64,000 nt of DNA from Acinetobacter puyangensis (GCF_900096995.1 NZ_OANT01000003.1:124001-188000), one strand, 5' to 3'; positions 10,772 to 20,158 are shown, numbered from the stretch's first letter. A program made the numbers and translations. The notes: generated by a model from the letters alone, not told the origin.

Positions 10772-11596
10772 ATGAAATTTAATCCATTTTATCAAGTGGC
10801 GGCGGTATCTACCTTATTATTCTCCGCTTCCATGATGGTACAAGCCCATTCTCCATTTATTGCACCGCAAGCCTATATCATTGAAGGTAATGGCACAGCA
10901 ATCATTGGCGGTTATGCAGAAGCGCCTTTTGCTTCTGAGTTTGCATTAAGTGGTTTCACAGTTGCAGTGAATACTCCAAATGGAGTACAGCCTTTGGAAC
11001 TACAAGGGACCAAAGCTTTAAGTGCGGCTGACGTTGAAACGAAAGTAGCTGGTACGTATAAGATCACAGCGAACCGTGAAAATAAATTGGAATTTGCCAA
11101 TGTTAACGGAAAATGGTTACGGGTGATGGAAAGCCATAGCGAAACTTTGCCACCATTGGCAGAACGTAGCTTTATTACACCTGCTGAAGTCACTGCAAAA
11201 AATAAAAAAGTGAGCAGTACTCGTTATGAGCAGTTGATTGGCTATTTTAGTAAAGAAAAATTGACAGACACAGTGTTGCAACATAGTCAAAAAGGTCTGG
11301 ATGTACAATTTTCCCAACATCCGAATAGCCTGACTACCGCACAACCTCTGACTTTAACGTTTACGGTAGATGGTAAAGTGCAAAAGGGCTTGGCATTGGT
11401 TGCGATAAAGCAATGGGCAAGCGTTGCTGAAAAAGAAATAGAAATTAAACAGACGACCAATGAAAAAGGTCAGGTACAATTAAGTTTCCCACAAGCAGGT
11501 CAATATATTGTTGAAGTGAACTCTCCGGAAACAGCAGAGAAAGTACAGCCTGCTGCACAGACCTATCGTTTAAATATTGCTTTACAGGTCAATTAA
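10772..11596 (+). CDS. DUF4198-type periplasmic protein, possibly metal-linked
   Basis: The 274-residue product has a signal peptide ending MMVQA, so the mature protein starts HSPFIAPQAYIIEG. DUF4198/NikM-like proteins typically begin with such an exposed His and are associated with metal uptake. The body is beta-rich, with a C-terminal Ig-like part (QPLTLTFTVDGKVQKG, KGQVQLSFPQAGQYIVEV). The Fur-box-like promoter directly upstream implies expression under iron limitation. It has no transporter partner alongside. The exact substrate is unknown. Confidence 0.75.
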   Translation: MKFNPFYQVAAVSTLLFSASMMVQAHSPFIAPQAYIIEGNGTAIIGGYAEAPFASEFALSGFTVAVNTPNGVQPLELQGTKALSAADVETKVAGTYKITANRENKLEFANVNGKWLRVMESHSETLPPLAERSFITPAEVTAKNKKVSSTRYEQLIGYFSKEKLTDTVLQHSQKGLDVQFSQHPNSLTTAQPLTLTFTVDGKVQKGLALVAIKQWASVAEKEIEIKQTTNEKGQVQLSFPQAGQYIVEVNSPETAEKVQPAAQTYRLNIALQVN

Positions 11597-11698
11597 TTAA
11601 TATCTGGTTGTGACCTTTAAAAGCGTAAATGGATGACACATGCTTAGGATTAGAAATAAGTAATGGTCATCCATTTTATTTTGTTGTCGCTTGATATC

Positions 11699-11887
11699 TA
11701 TAGAAAAATTCAAAATGTAAGCTACATTTATGTCATGCCGGACTTAATCCGGCATCCAGAGTTAACGTATCCCAAATCAAACTCTATAAAGCTAAAGCCA
11801 AGGCCTTACTTTTGAACTTTGCTCTGGATACTTGCTTTCGCAAGTATGACGAGATGATATGTAGCCTATAAACCGAATTTTGCTATA
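11699..11887. repeat. 189-bp palindromic MITE-like element
   Basis: The two ends are imperfect inverted copies: TATAGAAAAATTC...GCTACAT on the left and the complement of ATGTAGCC...GAATTTTGCTATA on the right. Further in lie two opposed modules of the form GTCAT-hairpin-ATCCAGAG. The left hairpin is ATGCCGGA/TCCGGCAT (11736-11756) and the right is ATACTTGC/GCAAGTAT. No protein is encoded. The layout suggests a non-autonomous element or a REP-like pair, with no clear target duplication. Confidence 0.7.
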
Positions 11888-11900
11888 GCGATGCAATGAT

Positions 11901-12290
11901 TTATCTTTTTATCATGGCACGTTCAGCCATAGGGCGAACCAGACCAATAATTGCAATAAATAACACCATTGAAAGCAACTGGCGTTTTAGACCAGTGATG
12001 TTAAATTGAAAGCCATAACTTAAATAATTATCGACTAGACAATATAACAATGTGATGGCTAAGGTAGCAGCCAGAGATTTTTTCTTGATCCCGACCACTA
12101 TAAATGCAATGGTTAATACAAAGGCGGTACCAATGGTTGAGAGAATATTCCAGTTGGCAAAAATGGTACTCAGTAGTAACGCCAGAATCGGTAAAAATAT
12201 CCATAGGATACGATCCAATGTTTCGCTATTTTTTTGCTGTTGTTGGAGTGCCTGTTGCAGCTCTTTCTGTGAGTCGGGTTGCCTCGCCAT
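11901..12290 (-). CDS. Small membrane protein of unknown function
   Basis: The 129-residue product starts with a polar Gln-rich segment (MARQPDSQKELQQAL). Four hydrophobic segments follow, near residues 29-45, 49-66, 73-88 and 107-121. It has no recognised family motif. The ATG at 12290 is preceded by GGAAAG at good spacing; an upstream ATG at 12383 would overlap the divergent MAPEG gene. The C-terminus is basic (AERAMIKR). Confidence 0.65.
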   Translation of the reverse strand: MARQPDSQKELQQALQQQQKNSETLDRILWIFLPILALLLSTIFANWNILSTIGTAFVLTIAFIVVGIKKKSLAATLAITLLYCLVDNYLSYGFQFNITGLKRQLLSMVLFIAIIGLVRPMAERAMIKR

Positions 12291-12377
12291 AGCTATCTTT
12301 CCAGTTGCAAGATTACAATTCTTTAATGTTAAGCATGGTATCATGTCTGCATTTATTTTTAGACAGGATTTACTTAC

Positions 12378-12776
12378 ATGCACAGTCTAAATATCATTAT
12401 CATGATTATCTTAGCAGCATGTCTGTTGCCGTATATTTTTACGGTCATTGCACGCATGAGTGCAGGTTATAACTCCAAATTGCATGAGAATCCCCGAACA
12501 TTTCTGGAGAATGCAACGGGTTTGGCAGCACGAGCCAATGCGGTACAAAAAAATAGTTTTGAAGGTTTACCCTTATTTATTGCCGCAATGCTCATGGCTG
12601 ATTATTTGGTAGTGCCGGATTATCTGGTGATTATTCTGGGCATTGCCTATTTGGGCCTCAGGGTCATTTACGGACTTTGTTATTTGGCAAATTTATCCAG
12701 ATTGCGATCGGTATTTTGGCTATTGGCAACTTTATGTCCAATTTTTTTGCTGATACTGTGTATTAAACTAAATTAA
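12378..12776 (+). CDS. MAPEG-family membrane protein
   Basis: The 132-residue integral membrane protein has four helices in the MAPEG arrangement. The conserved ARANAVQKNSFEGLPLF (residues 50-66) corresponds to the family's R-A-x-x-N-x-x-E region. AYLGLRVIYGLCYL and a C-terminal helix follow. Bacterial MAPEG members are often of unknown function, with glutathione-related activity only inferred. It is divergent from the small membrane protein at 12290, with under 90 bp between them. Confidence 0.82.
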   Translation: MHSLNIIIMIILAACLLPYIFTVIARMSAGYNSKLHENPRTFLENATGLAARANAVQKNSFEGLPLFIAAMLMADYLVVPDYLVIILGIAYLGLRVIYGLCYLANLSRLRSVFWLLATLCPIFLLILCIKLN

Positions 12777-12889
12777 TTGCAGTGCGTGTTTCTACAAAAT
12801 TTCAATACATAGTTCTGAGATAAGCACTGTTTCCTGTGACATTTCACGCTATAATCCACCCGTTAATTATTTTGTCTAAGAGTGTTGGT

Positions 12890-13417
12890 ATGAGTTACAA
12901 CAATATTCCTCCAGGTAAAGATGCACCCAATGATATTTATGTCATTATTGAAATTCCAGCAAATGCTGCACCGATCAAATATGAAATTGATAAAGACTCG
13001 GATGCGTTATTTGTAGACCGTTTTATGGGAACAGCTATGTTCTATCCGGCAAACTATGGCTATGTACCAAATACTTTGTCTGAAGATGGCGATCCATTAG
13101 ATGTATTGGTCGTAACACCTTATCCTGTAACTGCTGGTTCTGTCATTCGTTGCCGTCCTGTCGGTAAATTAAAAATGGAAGATGACGGTGGTATCGATGC
13201 AAAACTGGTTGCAGTACCACACGAAAAATTATCACCGTTGTATAAAGATGTTCAGGAATATACTGACTTACCTGCATTATTGATTAGCCAAATCGAACAT
13301 TTCTTTTCGCATTACAAAGATTTGGAACCAGGAAAATGGGTAAAAATCAGTGGTTGGGAAGGTGCTGATGTTGCCAAGGCTGAGGTATTGAAAGCCATTG
13401 AAGCGGCGAAAAAATAA
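12890..13417 (+). CDS. ppa: Inorganic pyrophosphatase
   Basis: This is a soluble family I pyrophosphatase hydrolysing PPi to phosphate, which pulls biosynthetic reactions forward. The 175-residue product has the signature [15 protein letters not shown] with the metal-binding aspartates. [12 protein letters not shown] and the C-terminal [11 protein letters not shown] are also typical. The start is the ATG at 12890 beginning MSYNNIPPG; an upstream in-frame ATG would add 18 non-homologous residues. A hairpin terminator follows at 13443-13473. Confidence 0.96.
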   Translation: MSYNNIPPGKDAPNDIYVIIEIPANAAPIKYEIDKDSDALFVDRFMGTAMFYPANYGYVPNTLSEDGDPLDVLVVTPYPVTAGSVIRCRPVGKLKMEDDGGIDAKLVAVPHEKLSPLYKDVQEYTDLPALLISQIEHFFSHYKDLEPGKWVKISGWEGADVAKAEVLKAIEAAKK

Positions 13418-13442
13418 AAGATTATTTTTTGCCCCTTGATAT

Positions 13443-13473
13443 AAAAAACCTGCATCAGATATGCAGGTTTTTT
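13443..13473. terminator. Terminator after ppa, likely bidirectional
   Basis: AAAAAACCTGCAT/ATGCAGGTTTTTT perfect stem with a five-base loop, A-tract on one side and T-tract on the other. It lies between the convergent ppa and oprD-type genes. Confidence 0.9.
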
Positions 13474-13498
13474 ATGAATTAATTCAAACTATTATCAA

Positions 13499-14797
13499 TT
13501 AGAATAACTTGACCGGAAAGTCTACAAAGATACGCCATTCATTGGTATCTGGCATATATTGATCGGCATAGGCTTGATCATTACGATAAATCGAATTACG
13601 TACACGCAATTTTAAATCTTTGGCAAAACCACTTTGCACGGTATAGCTGAGCTGATTAAAGAATTCACTTTCTTTGGCAGTATCATCAGAGTCTTTAAGA
13701 TTGATATCCCAACCATAGACATAAGCAGTGGTCCAATTTAGTGCAGGTAAATTAAATGCACCGAAATCGAGCGAATATTGCGCTTGAACCGATTTTTCAT
13801 CATTACCGATAAAGTCTGATAAGTAAGAGTTCGGTAAATACACACTTTGGCCGCCATCAGCATTTTGACCATAGTCATAACCGACATTACCGGAGTTTTG
13901 TTGATAGGCCAGCATGAGGCTATGTGGACCGGTTTTATAAGTGCCTGATAATGCCCAGATATTATTCACAGTTTTTTCATTTGCTGGAATGGTTGCGGAA
14001 TAAGTGGTGTTTGGCTCAAACTTGGTATGGTAGCCACTCAGGTCATAAGTCAACGTGCTGTCATCAGCCAGAACGTACTGATAATTTACATTGGCATAAT
14101 GACGCTCAAGTTTATCTTTAAGATCTGTACCGTAATAAGATGCATTGAGTTGATCATTTATTTTATATTTGGCACCCCACACTACGGCACGATCCAGATG
14201 ATTTTGATCGGAGGCAATCTGATCTGGTTGTTGATTTTTGGTAAATTTACCTGCGACCAGAGATAAATTATTAATTTCATTACTTGTTACTAAGGCACCT
14301 GTGAAATATTCAGGTACATTACGTGTTGTCATGCTGGCCAGTACCGGTAAATCTAAAACCTGTGTACCATATTTTATGGCTGTATTGGAAATACGTGCTT
14401 TTACAACACCGCCACCACGTGTCCATTGGTCATATGGATCTACATAACCATTCGTATCTTTTTGCCCATTATTATAATGTGGGATCATGCTGTTGCCAGA
14501 GTGTTGATTGTCACCAATTTTAAAAGAAAAATCGCCAATCACATCTACACCAAGACCAATTGTCCCTTGAGTAAAACCTGATTCCAGATTAACCATGGTT
14601 GATTGTAACCATGAATTATTGTCAACACCCGGAGCAACATTTTTTTTGTCACGCTGGATAAAGCCATTACGGAATAGGACCGTACCCGAGGCATCTTCTA
14701 CAAATCCTTTTGACTCGCTTTGCTCACTGGCGAAAGTGGTTGAGATAAGTACAGTATATACACCTAAAATTAATGCAATATTATGTTTTTTAAACAT
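13499..14797 (-). CDS. OprD-family outer-membrane porin
   Basis: The 432-residue product has a signal peptide ending STTFA. It shows the OprD N-terminal region: GFVEDASGTVLFRNGFIQRD, then GFTQGTIGLGVDVIGDFSFK. The body alternates beta-strand patterns. The C-terminus RIFVDFPVKLF ends in an aromatic residue, as outer-membrane barrels do. OprD proteins are 18-stranded channels for basic amino acids, peptides or aromatic acids; the substrate here cannot be told. It is monocistronic, with a shared terminator against ppa. Confidence 0.9.
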   Translation of the reverse strand: MFKKHNIALILGVYTVLISTTFASEQSESKGFVEDASGTVLFRNGFIQRDKKNVAPGVDNNSWLQSTMVNLESGFTQGTIGLGVDVIGDFSFKIGDNQHSGNSMIPHYNNGQKDTNGYVDPYDQWTRGGGVVKARISNTAIKYGTQVLDLPVLASMTTRNVPEYFTGALVTSNEINNLSLVAGKFTKNQQPDQIASDQNHLDRAVVWGAKYKINDQLNASYYGTDLKDKLERHYANVNYQYVLADDSTLTYDLSGYHTKFEPNTTYSATIPANEKTVNNIWALSGTYKTGPHSLMLAYQQNSGNVGYDYGQNADGGQSVYLPNSYLSDFIGNDEKSVQAQYSLDFGAFNLPALNWTTAYVYGWDINLKDSDDTAKESEFFNQLSYTVQSGFAKDLKLRVRNSIYRNDQAYADQYMPDTNEWRIFVDFPVKLF

Positions 14798-15120
14798 TTA
14801 TTAACCCTAAAGCAGATTTGAGAGAGGTTGAGAGGCAAATGACCAGTCAAATAGATGCGGTACTCTATAGTAAAAGTATACGTTCTATCAAATTCATTTA
14901 AATAATAAGTCGTTGGATTTGGTTAATAATAAGGCAGTCAATAGTGAGATCATCGAGTATTACCATAAACTAAGCGGGAGAAATGACCCAATTTTTTGCA
15001 ATTTATAACTTCATTTTAGTTTCAGTAGAGATAAAAGGTTGATGTAATATTTATATTATGTTTGTAATTTATATTATTATAATCTTTTAATATCAATAAT
15101 TTATACATTTAATATTAAAA
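14798..15120. other. Non-coding spacer between two porin genes
   Basis: About 320 bp of AT-rich DNA with no supportable gene. It holds the divergent upstream regions of the OprD-type porin and the TorF-type porin. Apart from the sigma-54 site that follows at 15121, I see no repeat or hairpin here. Confidence 0.6.
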
Positions 15121-15137
15121 TTGGCATAGGAATTGCT
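15121..15137 (+). promoter_or_regulatory. Sigma-54 (-24/-12) promoter for the TorF-type porin
   Basis: TTGGCATAGGAATTGCT fits TGGCAC-N5-TTGCW with one mismatch (T for C in the -24 box). The -24 GG is at 15123-15124 and the -12 GC at 15135-15136. The gene starts 66 bases downstream. Confidence 0.7.
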
Positions 15138-15202
15138 AATTACACTTCGAGGTCAGAATTATCTGAATAAATTAAAGCGTTACGACGTTGGGGAGAACAA
15201 AC

Positions 15203-15949
15203 ATGACTTTCAAATTAGCAGCAATTGCAGGTGCTTTGGCAGCAGGGGTATCGAGCGTGGCTATGGCCGATACAGCTTTACCATTTCCTGGTGAAGTCAC
15301 TGGTAATATTGGTGTATATTCTGATTATGTATTACGAGGGAATACTAATTATTTAGAAAATGATGGCGCAACCATTCAGGGCGGTATTGATTATGCGCAT
15401 CCATCTGGTTTTTATTTAGGCTATTGGGGTTCCACACTCGATTATTCTCTCACTGATGATGGTGCAAGAGATGCATTTGAAAACGATTTTAATATTGGCT
15501 ATAACGGTAGTATTACCGAAGATTTAGGTTTTACAGTTGGCGGTACTTATTATTATTACTATGAGTCTGATGTTGATGCAGATGTATTTGAAGTATTATT
15601 AGGCTTAAACTACAAAGACTTTAGCTTAACCACGCAAACCATTACCGATGATGTGGTTTGGGGTAATGCCGGAGATACATATATTCTGGGTAGTTATTCT
15701 TATGCCTTGCCTAAAGATTTTACTTTAAATGCCGCAGTAGGCTTGTACTACTATAAAGACAGTGGGGATTACGAAGCTGATTTGAATACCACCGAAACAT
15801 TTAATTTCCGTCATGCAACGCTGGGGTTGAGTCATCCATTGGGTACAACTGGCGCAGACTGGAGTCTGGATTATGTCATTGGCGGTAAAACACGTTCTGA
15901 TGAAGATCTGAAAAATAAAGTGGTATTAGGTTTAAGTTACGCATTCTAA
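15203..15949 (+). CDS. TorF-family putative porin
   Basis: The 248-residue outer-membrane beta-barrel belongs to the TorF/Gcw_chp family. A signal peptide ends VAMA, and the mature protein starts DTALPFPGEVTGNIGVYSDY followed by VLRGNTN, the family's hallmark N-terminus. The C-terminus NKVVLGLSYAF ends in Phe, the Bam recognition signal. The start is ATG 15203 with GGGGAG ahead. The sigma-54 promoter just upstream suggests nitrogen- or substrate-responsive control, in parallel with glnK-amtB about 3 kb away. The substrate is unknown. Confidence 0.88.
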   Translation: MTFKLAAIAGALAAGVSSVAMADTALPFPGEVTGNIGVYSDYVLRGNTNYLENDGATIQGGIDYAHPSGFYLGYWGSTLDYSLTDDGARDAFENDFNIGYNGSITEDLGFTVGGTYYYYYESDVDADVFEVLLGLNYKDFSLTTQTITDDVVWGNAGDTYILGSYSYALPKDFTLNAAVGLYYYKDSGDYEADLNTTETFNFRHATLGLSHPLGTTGADWSLDYVIGGKTRSDEDLKNKVVLGLSYAF

Positions 15950-15966
15950 ACCCATATTATGAAATG

Positions 15967-15999
15967 AAAAAAAGCAGGACCTAATGTTCTGCTTTTTTT
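15967..15999. terminator. Terminator after TorF-type porin
   Basis: AAAAAAGCAG.../...CTGCTTTTTT stem with T-tract in both directions. It lies between the convergent porin and comM genes. Confidence 0.9.
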
Positions 16000-16061
16000 A
16001 TCAAAATAGTGTGTCTTATTAATAATTTTGCATCATTACTTAAATTGGCATCAATATTAAC

Positions 16062-17546
16062 TTAATTTGTGGGTCGATACGAAAGAGCTTCGGTAATATG
16101 CATACTGGAAATGGTTTCACTGCCGGTTAAATCGGCAATGGTTCTGGCGACACGTAAAATCCGATGATAGGCGCGTGCAGAGAGCTGTAATTTTTGTTGA
16201 GCGACTGTCAGAATATTTTGGCTGATTTGATCAAGATTGATGACTTTATCCAACTGTTGTGGCGAAAGTTCATGATTTAAATGACCTTGCCGTTGCATTT
16301 GTTTAGTGTGTGCCTGCAAGACACGTGCTCTGACGATTGCAGACTTTTCTCCAGCTTGTTGTTGCTGTAAATCCTGTGCAGACAATGGTGGTACTTCGAT
16401 ATGTAGATCAATTCGATCTAACAATGGTCCGGAAATACGATTTTTATAGCGTTTGATGGCATCGGCGGAACATTGGCAGCGTTGATCATGATGAAAAGCA
16501 TAGCCACAAGGGCATGGATTCATGGCTGCAATCAGTTGAAAATTGGCCGGAAAACAGACTTGCCTGGAGGCTCGTGAGATCACCACTTCTTTTGATTCTA
16601 GCGGTTGGCGTAAAACTTCAAGCACTTTACGATCAAATTCTGGTAACTCATCCAGAAAAAGCACACCTAAATGGGCCAAAGTGATTTCCCCTGGTTTGGG
16701 ATGTGAGCCACCACCCACCAAGGCAACTGCCGAAGCAGTATGGTGTGGTGATCGAAAAGGTCGTACACCAAAAGGATGTTGCATATTGGCAATCGAATAG
16801 ATGCTGGCAACGGCTAAACGCTCCTCATCAGATAATGGCGGTAAGATACTGGGTAATCTGGACGCCAACAATGTTTTGCCAGTGCCTGGCGGTCCGGTAA
16901 ACAATAAAGAGTGTCCACCCGCTGCGGCAATTTCCAATGCGCGTCTGGCTTTTAATTGGCCTTTGACATCAGCAAGGTCGGGAAGGTTGAGTAATTCCTG
17001 CACTGGAACTTGATATTGATGTGGTTCGATTTGAATATTCTGTGATAAAAATTGACAGACTTGTTTTAAATTTGCTGTTGGAATGACCTTAAGCGGTTGA
17101 ATGCAGGACGCATCATTGGCATTGTCTACGGGTACAAGTAAGGTATGTCCAGCGATTTTACACGCATGTGCGATACTTAAAATCCCTGATACCATCCGTA
17201 ATTGCCCATCAAGAGCAAGCTCACCGACGAACTCAAAAGTATCTATATTTTTTTCATCAAGTTGACCTGACGCGACTAAAATGCCCAAAGCAATTGCCAG
17301 ATCTAGCCGTGAACCATCTTTGGGTAAATCGGCTGGGGCCAGATTAATGGTAAGGCGTTTATTTGGAAACTGAAAGCCACTGTTAATGATGGCAGATCTG
17401 ACCCGATCCTTACTTTCCCTCACCGCTGCTTCAGGCAGACCGACAATAGTTAAGGCAGGTAATCCCTGACTTACGTGGACTTCAACTTCAATTAATGGCG
17501 CATTTAATCCCAAAACACTGCGCGAATATATTTTTGCAAAACTCAT
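16062..17546 (-). CDS. comM: ComM/YifB AAA+ ATPase
   Basis: This is a hexameric Mg-chelatase-like AAA+ helicase that promotes branch migration during natural transformation. The 494-residue product contains an N-terminal ChlI-like domain (1-120), Walker A GPPGTGKTLL (from residue 218), Walker B VLFLDELPEF, and a C-terminal Mg-chelatase domain with RAYHRILRVARTIADL. A zinc-type cluster, PCPCGYAFHHDQRCQC, is present. Length matches intact family members. comM is the usual insertion site of AbaR-type resistance islands in A. baumannii; this copy is uninterrupted. Confidence 0.94.
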   Translation of the reverse strand: MSFAKIYSRSVLGLNAPLIEVEVHVSQGLPALTIVGLPEAAVRESKDRVRSAIINSGFQFPNKRLTINLAPADLPKDGSRLDLAIALGILVASGQLDEKNIDTFEFVGELALDGQLRMVSGILSIAHACKIAGHTLLVPVDNANDASCIQPLKVIPTANLKQVCQFLSQNIQIEPHQYQVPVQELLNLPDLADVKGQLKARRALEIAAAGGHSLLFTGPPGTGKTLLASRLPSILPPLSDEERLAVASIYSIANMQHPFGVRPFRSPHHTASAVALVGGGSHPKPGEITLAHLGVLFLDELPEFDRKVLEVLRQPLESKEVVISRASRQVCFPANFQLIAAMNPCPCGYAFHHDQRCQCSADAIKRYKNRISGPLLDRIDLHIEVPPLSAQDLQQQQAGEKSAIVRARVLQAHTKQMQRQGHLNHELSPQQLDKVINLDQISQNILTVAQQKLQLSARAYHRILRVARTIADLTGSETISSMHITEALSYRPTN

Positions 17547-17607
17547 ATTGATCCATATTGGTGCATTTTTAATTATTAAAGTTTATTTTGATCAAAAAGA
17601 AGGCGAT

Positions 17608-17841
17608 TTATCCGTGTTTTATACGATCTTCAAGTTGATCTAGTTGCTGTTGTAGTGCATGTAAATGTAAATTGGCTTGTTCCAGTGCAGTTTTTTGCCG
17701 ATCCAGCTCTTGTTGAGAGACAAGATCCATTTTAGATACCATTTCATTGAGCACAGCACGAATATTTTTTTCCAGATCGGCTTTGGGCGTGGCAATTTGT
17801 TCTCGTAATGCATCTACAAAAGTATCAAGCATTGCTGTCAT
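17608..17841 (-). CDS. ubiK: Ubiquinone biosynthesis accessory factor UbiK
   Basis: The 77-residue coiled-coil protein is of the UbiK/YqiC (BMFP) family, which supports the UbiJ-containing ubiquinone assembly complex and can associate with membranes. The first helix carries MLDTFVDALREQ, and KNIRAVLNEMVSKMDLVSQQELDRQ is cut across the characteristic BMFP core. The tail ALQQQLDQLEDRIK is a coiled coil. ATG 17841 is preceded by AGGATAGAG; a start 39 bases upstream adds a non-conserved stretch. It is adjacent to comM in the same direction. Confidence 0.88.
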   Translation of the reverse strand: MTAMLDTFVDALREQIATPKADLEKNIRAVLNEMVSKMDLVSQQELDRQKTALEQANLHLHALQQQLDQLEDRIKHG

Positions 17842-17948
17842 GATCTCTATCCTGTATTTGTAAGCTTTATCTTCTTTCAAGATACAACAATTCTTTATCA
17901 GATGGTAGTTAAGTGATGGATAAAAAATACAATACTGTTAAACTGTAG

Positions 17949-18404
<456 letters not shown>

Positions 18405-18466
18405 AACATGGCATGACTTTTGCTGATTGAAAATCAGCAACTTATTCAAAGAGGTTGGGGATACGA

Positions 18467-20158
18467 ATGAAAAAAATGCTATTAGCACTCAGTTTAACTG
18501 GTGCGCTGTTTACATCAGTTGGAAGTTGGGCAGAAGAATCCGCTACGGTGCAATCTCCTGTTGCAACATCAACAGTGGCAAGTTTTCAACCGGCAAGTGT
18601 TGAATTTGACTTAGGTGAAACGGCTGTTTCGGCTACAGATATTCAATCCGTTGTGGATTATGCCAAGGCAAATCCAGACGCAAAATTCAAACTCAGTGGC
18701 TATGTCGATAGTACAGGTGATGCTGAGACCAATAAAAAAATTGCTAAAGATCGTGCAGAAAATGTAAAAGCTGCATTGGTTGCTGCGGGTGTCGCAGATG
18801 CAAATATTGAACTACAAAAACCAGATGATATTGTTGCTGGTGATGAAACCAGTTCCAGAAAAGTAGAAATAGCCTTAGCTGATGCGGCTACTCCGATTGC
18901 CGAGGTCGTAGATGAAACAGTGACTGTCGAAGCAGCACCTGCTGAAGAAGCAGAGACTGCACCACTGGATAAAGCAGATACGATGCTGATCTTTGTATCC
19001 ACAGCATTAGTACTGTTTATGACTTTACCTGGTTTGGCACTGTTCTATGCTGGTATGGTGCGTAGAAAAAATGTACTTTCTACCATGATGTATAGCTTTG
19101 GCTCTGCTGCGGTCGTGAGCGTAGTCTGGGTGATTATCGGCTATTCAATCGCCTACGGTGAGGGAAATGCCTTCATGGGAGATTTCAGTAAAATCATGCT
19201 GGCGGGCATCTCTTCCGATACGGTTGATGGTATTCCTGAAATTATCGATGTGATCTTCCAAATGACCTTTGCGATTATTACAGTCGCGATCATCAGTGGT
19301 TCTGTTGCAGAACGTATGAAGTTTTCTGCTTTCCTGATCTTTTCTGCACTGTGGGTTGTGCTTGTATATGCGCCAATCTGTCACTGGGTTTGGGGTGGCG
19401 GCTGGTTAGGCAACGATGGCGCACTTGATTTCGCTGGTGGTACCGTTGTTCATATTAACTCTGGTGTTGCCGGTTTAGTTGCTGCTTATATGATCGGTAA
19501 ACGTATGGGGCTTGGCAAAGAGTCTATGGCACCGCATAACCTGACTTTAACATTGGTTGGTGCAAGTATTCTTTGGGTAGGCTGGTTCGGGTTCAACGGT
19601 GGTAGTGCATACGCTGCCGATGGTACTGCGGGTATGGCATTGGTTGTTACTCAGGTTGCAGCAGCAGCAGCGGCATTATCATGGTTGGCCGCAGAACGTA
19701 TTGTACGTGGTAAAGGTTCTGCACTAGGCGCTGCTTCAGGTGCAATTGCGGGTTTGGTTGTGATCACACCTGCGGCTGGATTTGTGACGGTGGGCGGTGC
19801 TTTGGTCATGGGTCTGATTGGCGGTGTAGTATGTTTCTGGGCTGTGACTGGACTTAAACGTCTTCTTAAAGCTGATGATGCATTGGATGCATTTGGTTTG
19901 CATGGTATCGGTGGTATCGTTGGTGCGTTATTAACTGCTGTGTTTGCCAGTGAATTTATTATGGGGGCAGATGCGCCTGCTTCAGTTTTGACACAATTAT
20001 GGATTCAAACCAAAGGTGTGATTGCTACAATTGTCTATAGTGGTGTATTAACTTTCATTATCCTGAAAGTAATTGATCTGCTGATCGGTATCCGTGCCGA
20101 AGTTGATGATGAACGCATGGGTCTGGATCTTAGCCAACATGGCGAACGCGTTGAATAA
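18467..20158 (+). CDS. amtB: Ammonium transporter AmtB with N-terminal OmpA-like domain
   Basis: This is a trimeric ammonium channel of the inner membrane. The 563-residue product is longer than a usual AmtB by about 130 residues. A signal peptide (1-22) is followed by an OmpA-C-like domain (about 44-136). That domain has LSGYVDSTGD (Asp81), DRAENV (Arg96) and SSRKVEI. An acidic Pro/Ala linker leads to the Amt core from residue 172: MTLPGLALFYAGMVRRKN, HWVWGGGW, DFAGGTVVHINSG and HGIGGIVG. Asp81 and Arg96 are 15 residues apart, as in the peptidoglycan-binding pair of OmpA. The start is ATG 18467 after GAGGTTGGGG. The gene is 62 bases after glnK. Confidence 0.93.
   Translation: MKKMLLALSLTGALFTSVGSWAEESATVQSPVATSTVASFQPASVEFDLGETAVSATDIQSVVDYAKANPDAKFKLSGYVDSTGDAETNKKIAKDRAENVKAALVAAGVADANIELQKPDDIVAGDETSSRKVEIALADAATPIAEVVDETVTVEAAPAEEAETAPLDKADTMLIFVSTALVLFMTLPGLALFYAGMVRRKNVLSTMMYSFGSAAVVSVVWVIIGYSIAYGEGNAFMGDFSKIMLAGISSDTVDGIPEIIDVIFQMTFAIITVAIISGSVAERMKFSAFLIFSALWVVLVYAPICHWVWGGGWLGNDGALDFAGGTVVHINSGVAGLVAAYMIGKRMGLGKESMAPHNLTLTLVGASILWVGWFGFNGGSAYAADGTAGMALVVTQVAAAAAALSWLAAERIVRGKGSALGAASGAIAGLVVITPAAGFVTVGGALVMGLIGGVVCFWAVTGLKRLLKADDALDAFGLHGIGGIVGALLTAVFASEFIMGADAPASVLTQLWIQTKGVIATIVYSGVLTFIILKVIDLLIGIRAEVDDERMGLDLSQHGERVE

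Noticed and set aside
15967..15999. The hairpin after the TorF porin as a small RNA
   Set aside because: It is a simple stem with T-tracts between convergent genes, sufficient as a terminator.
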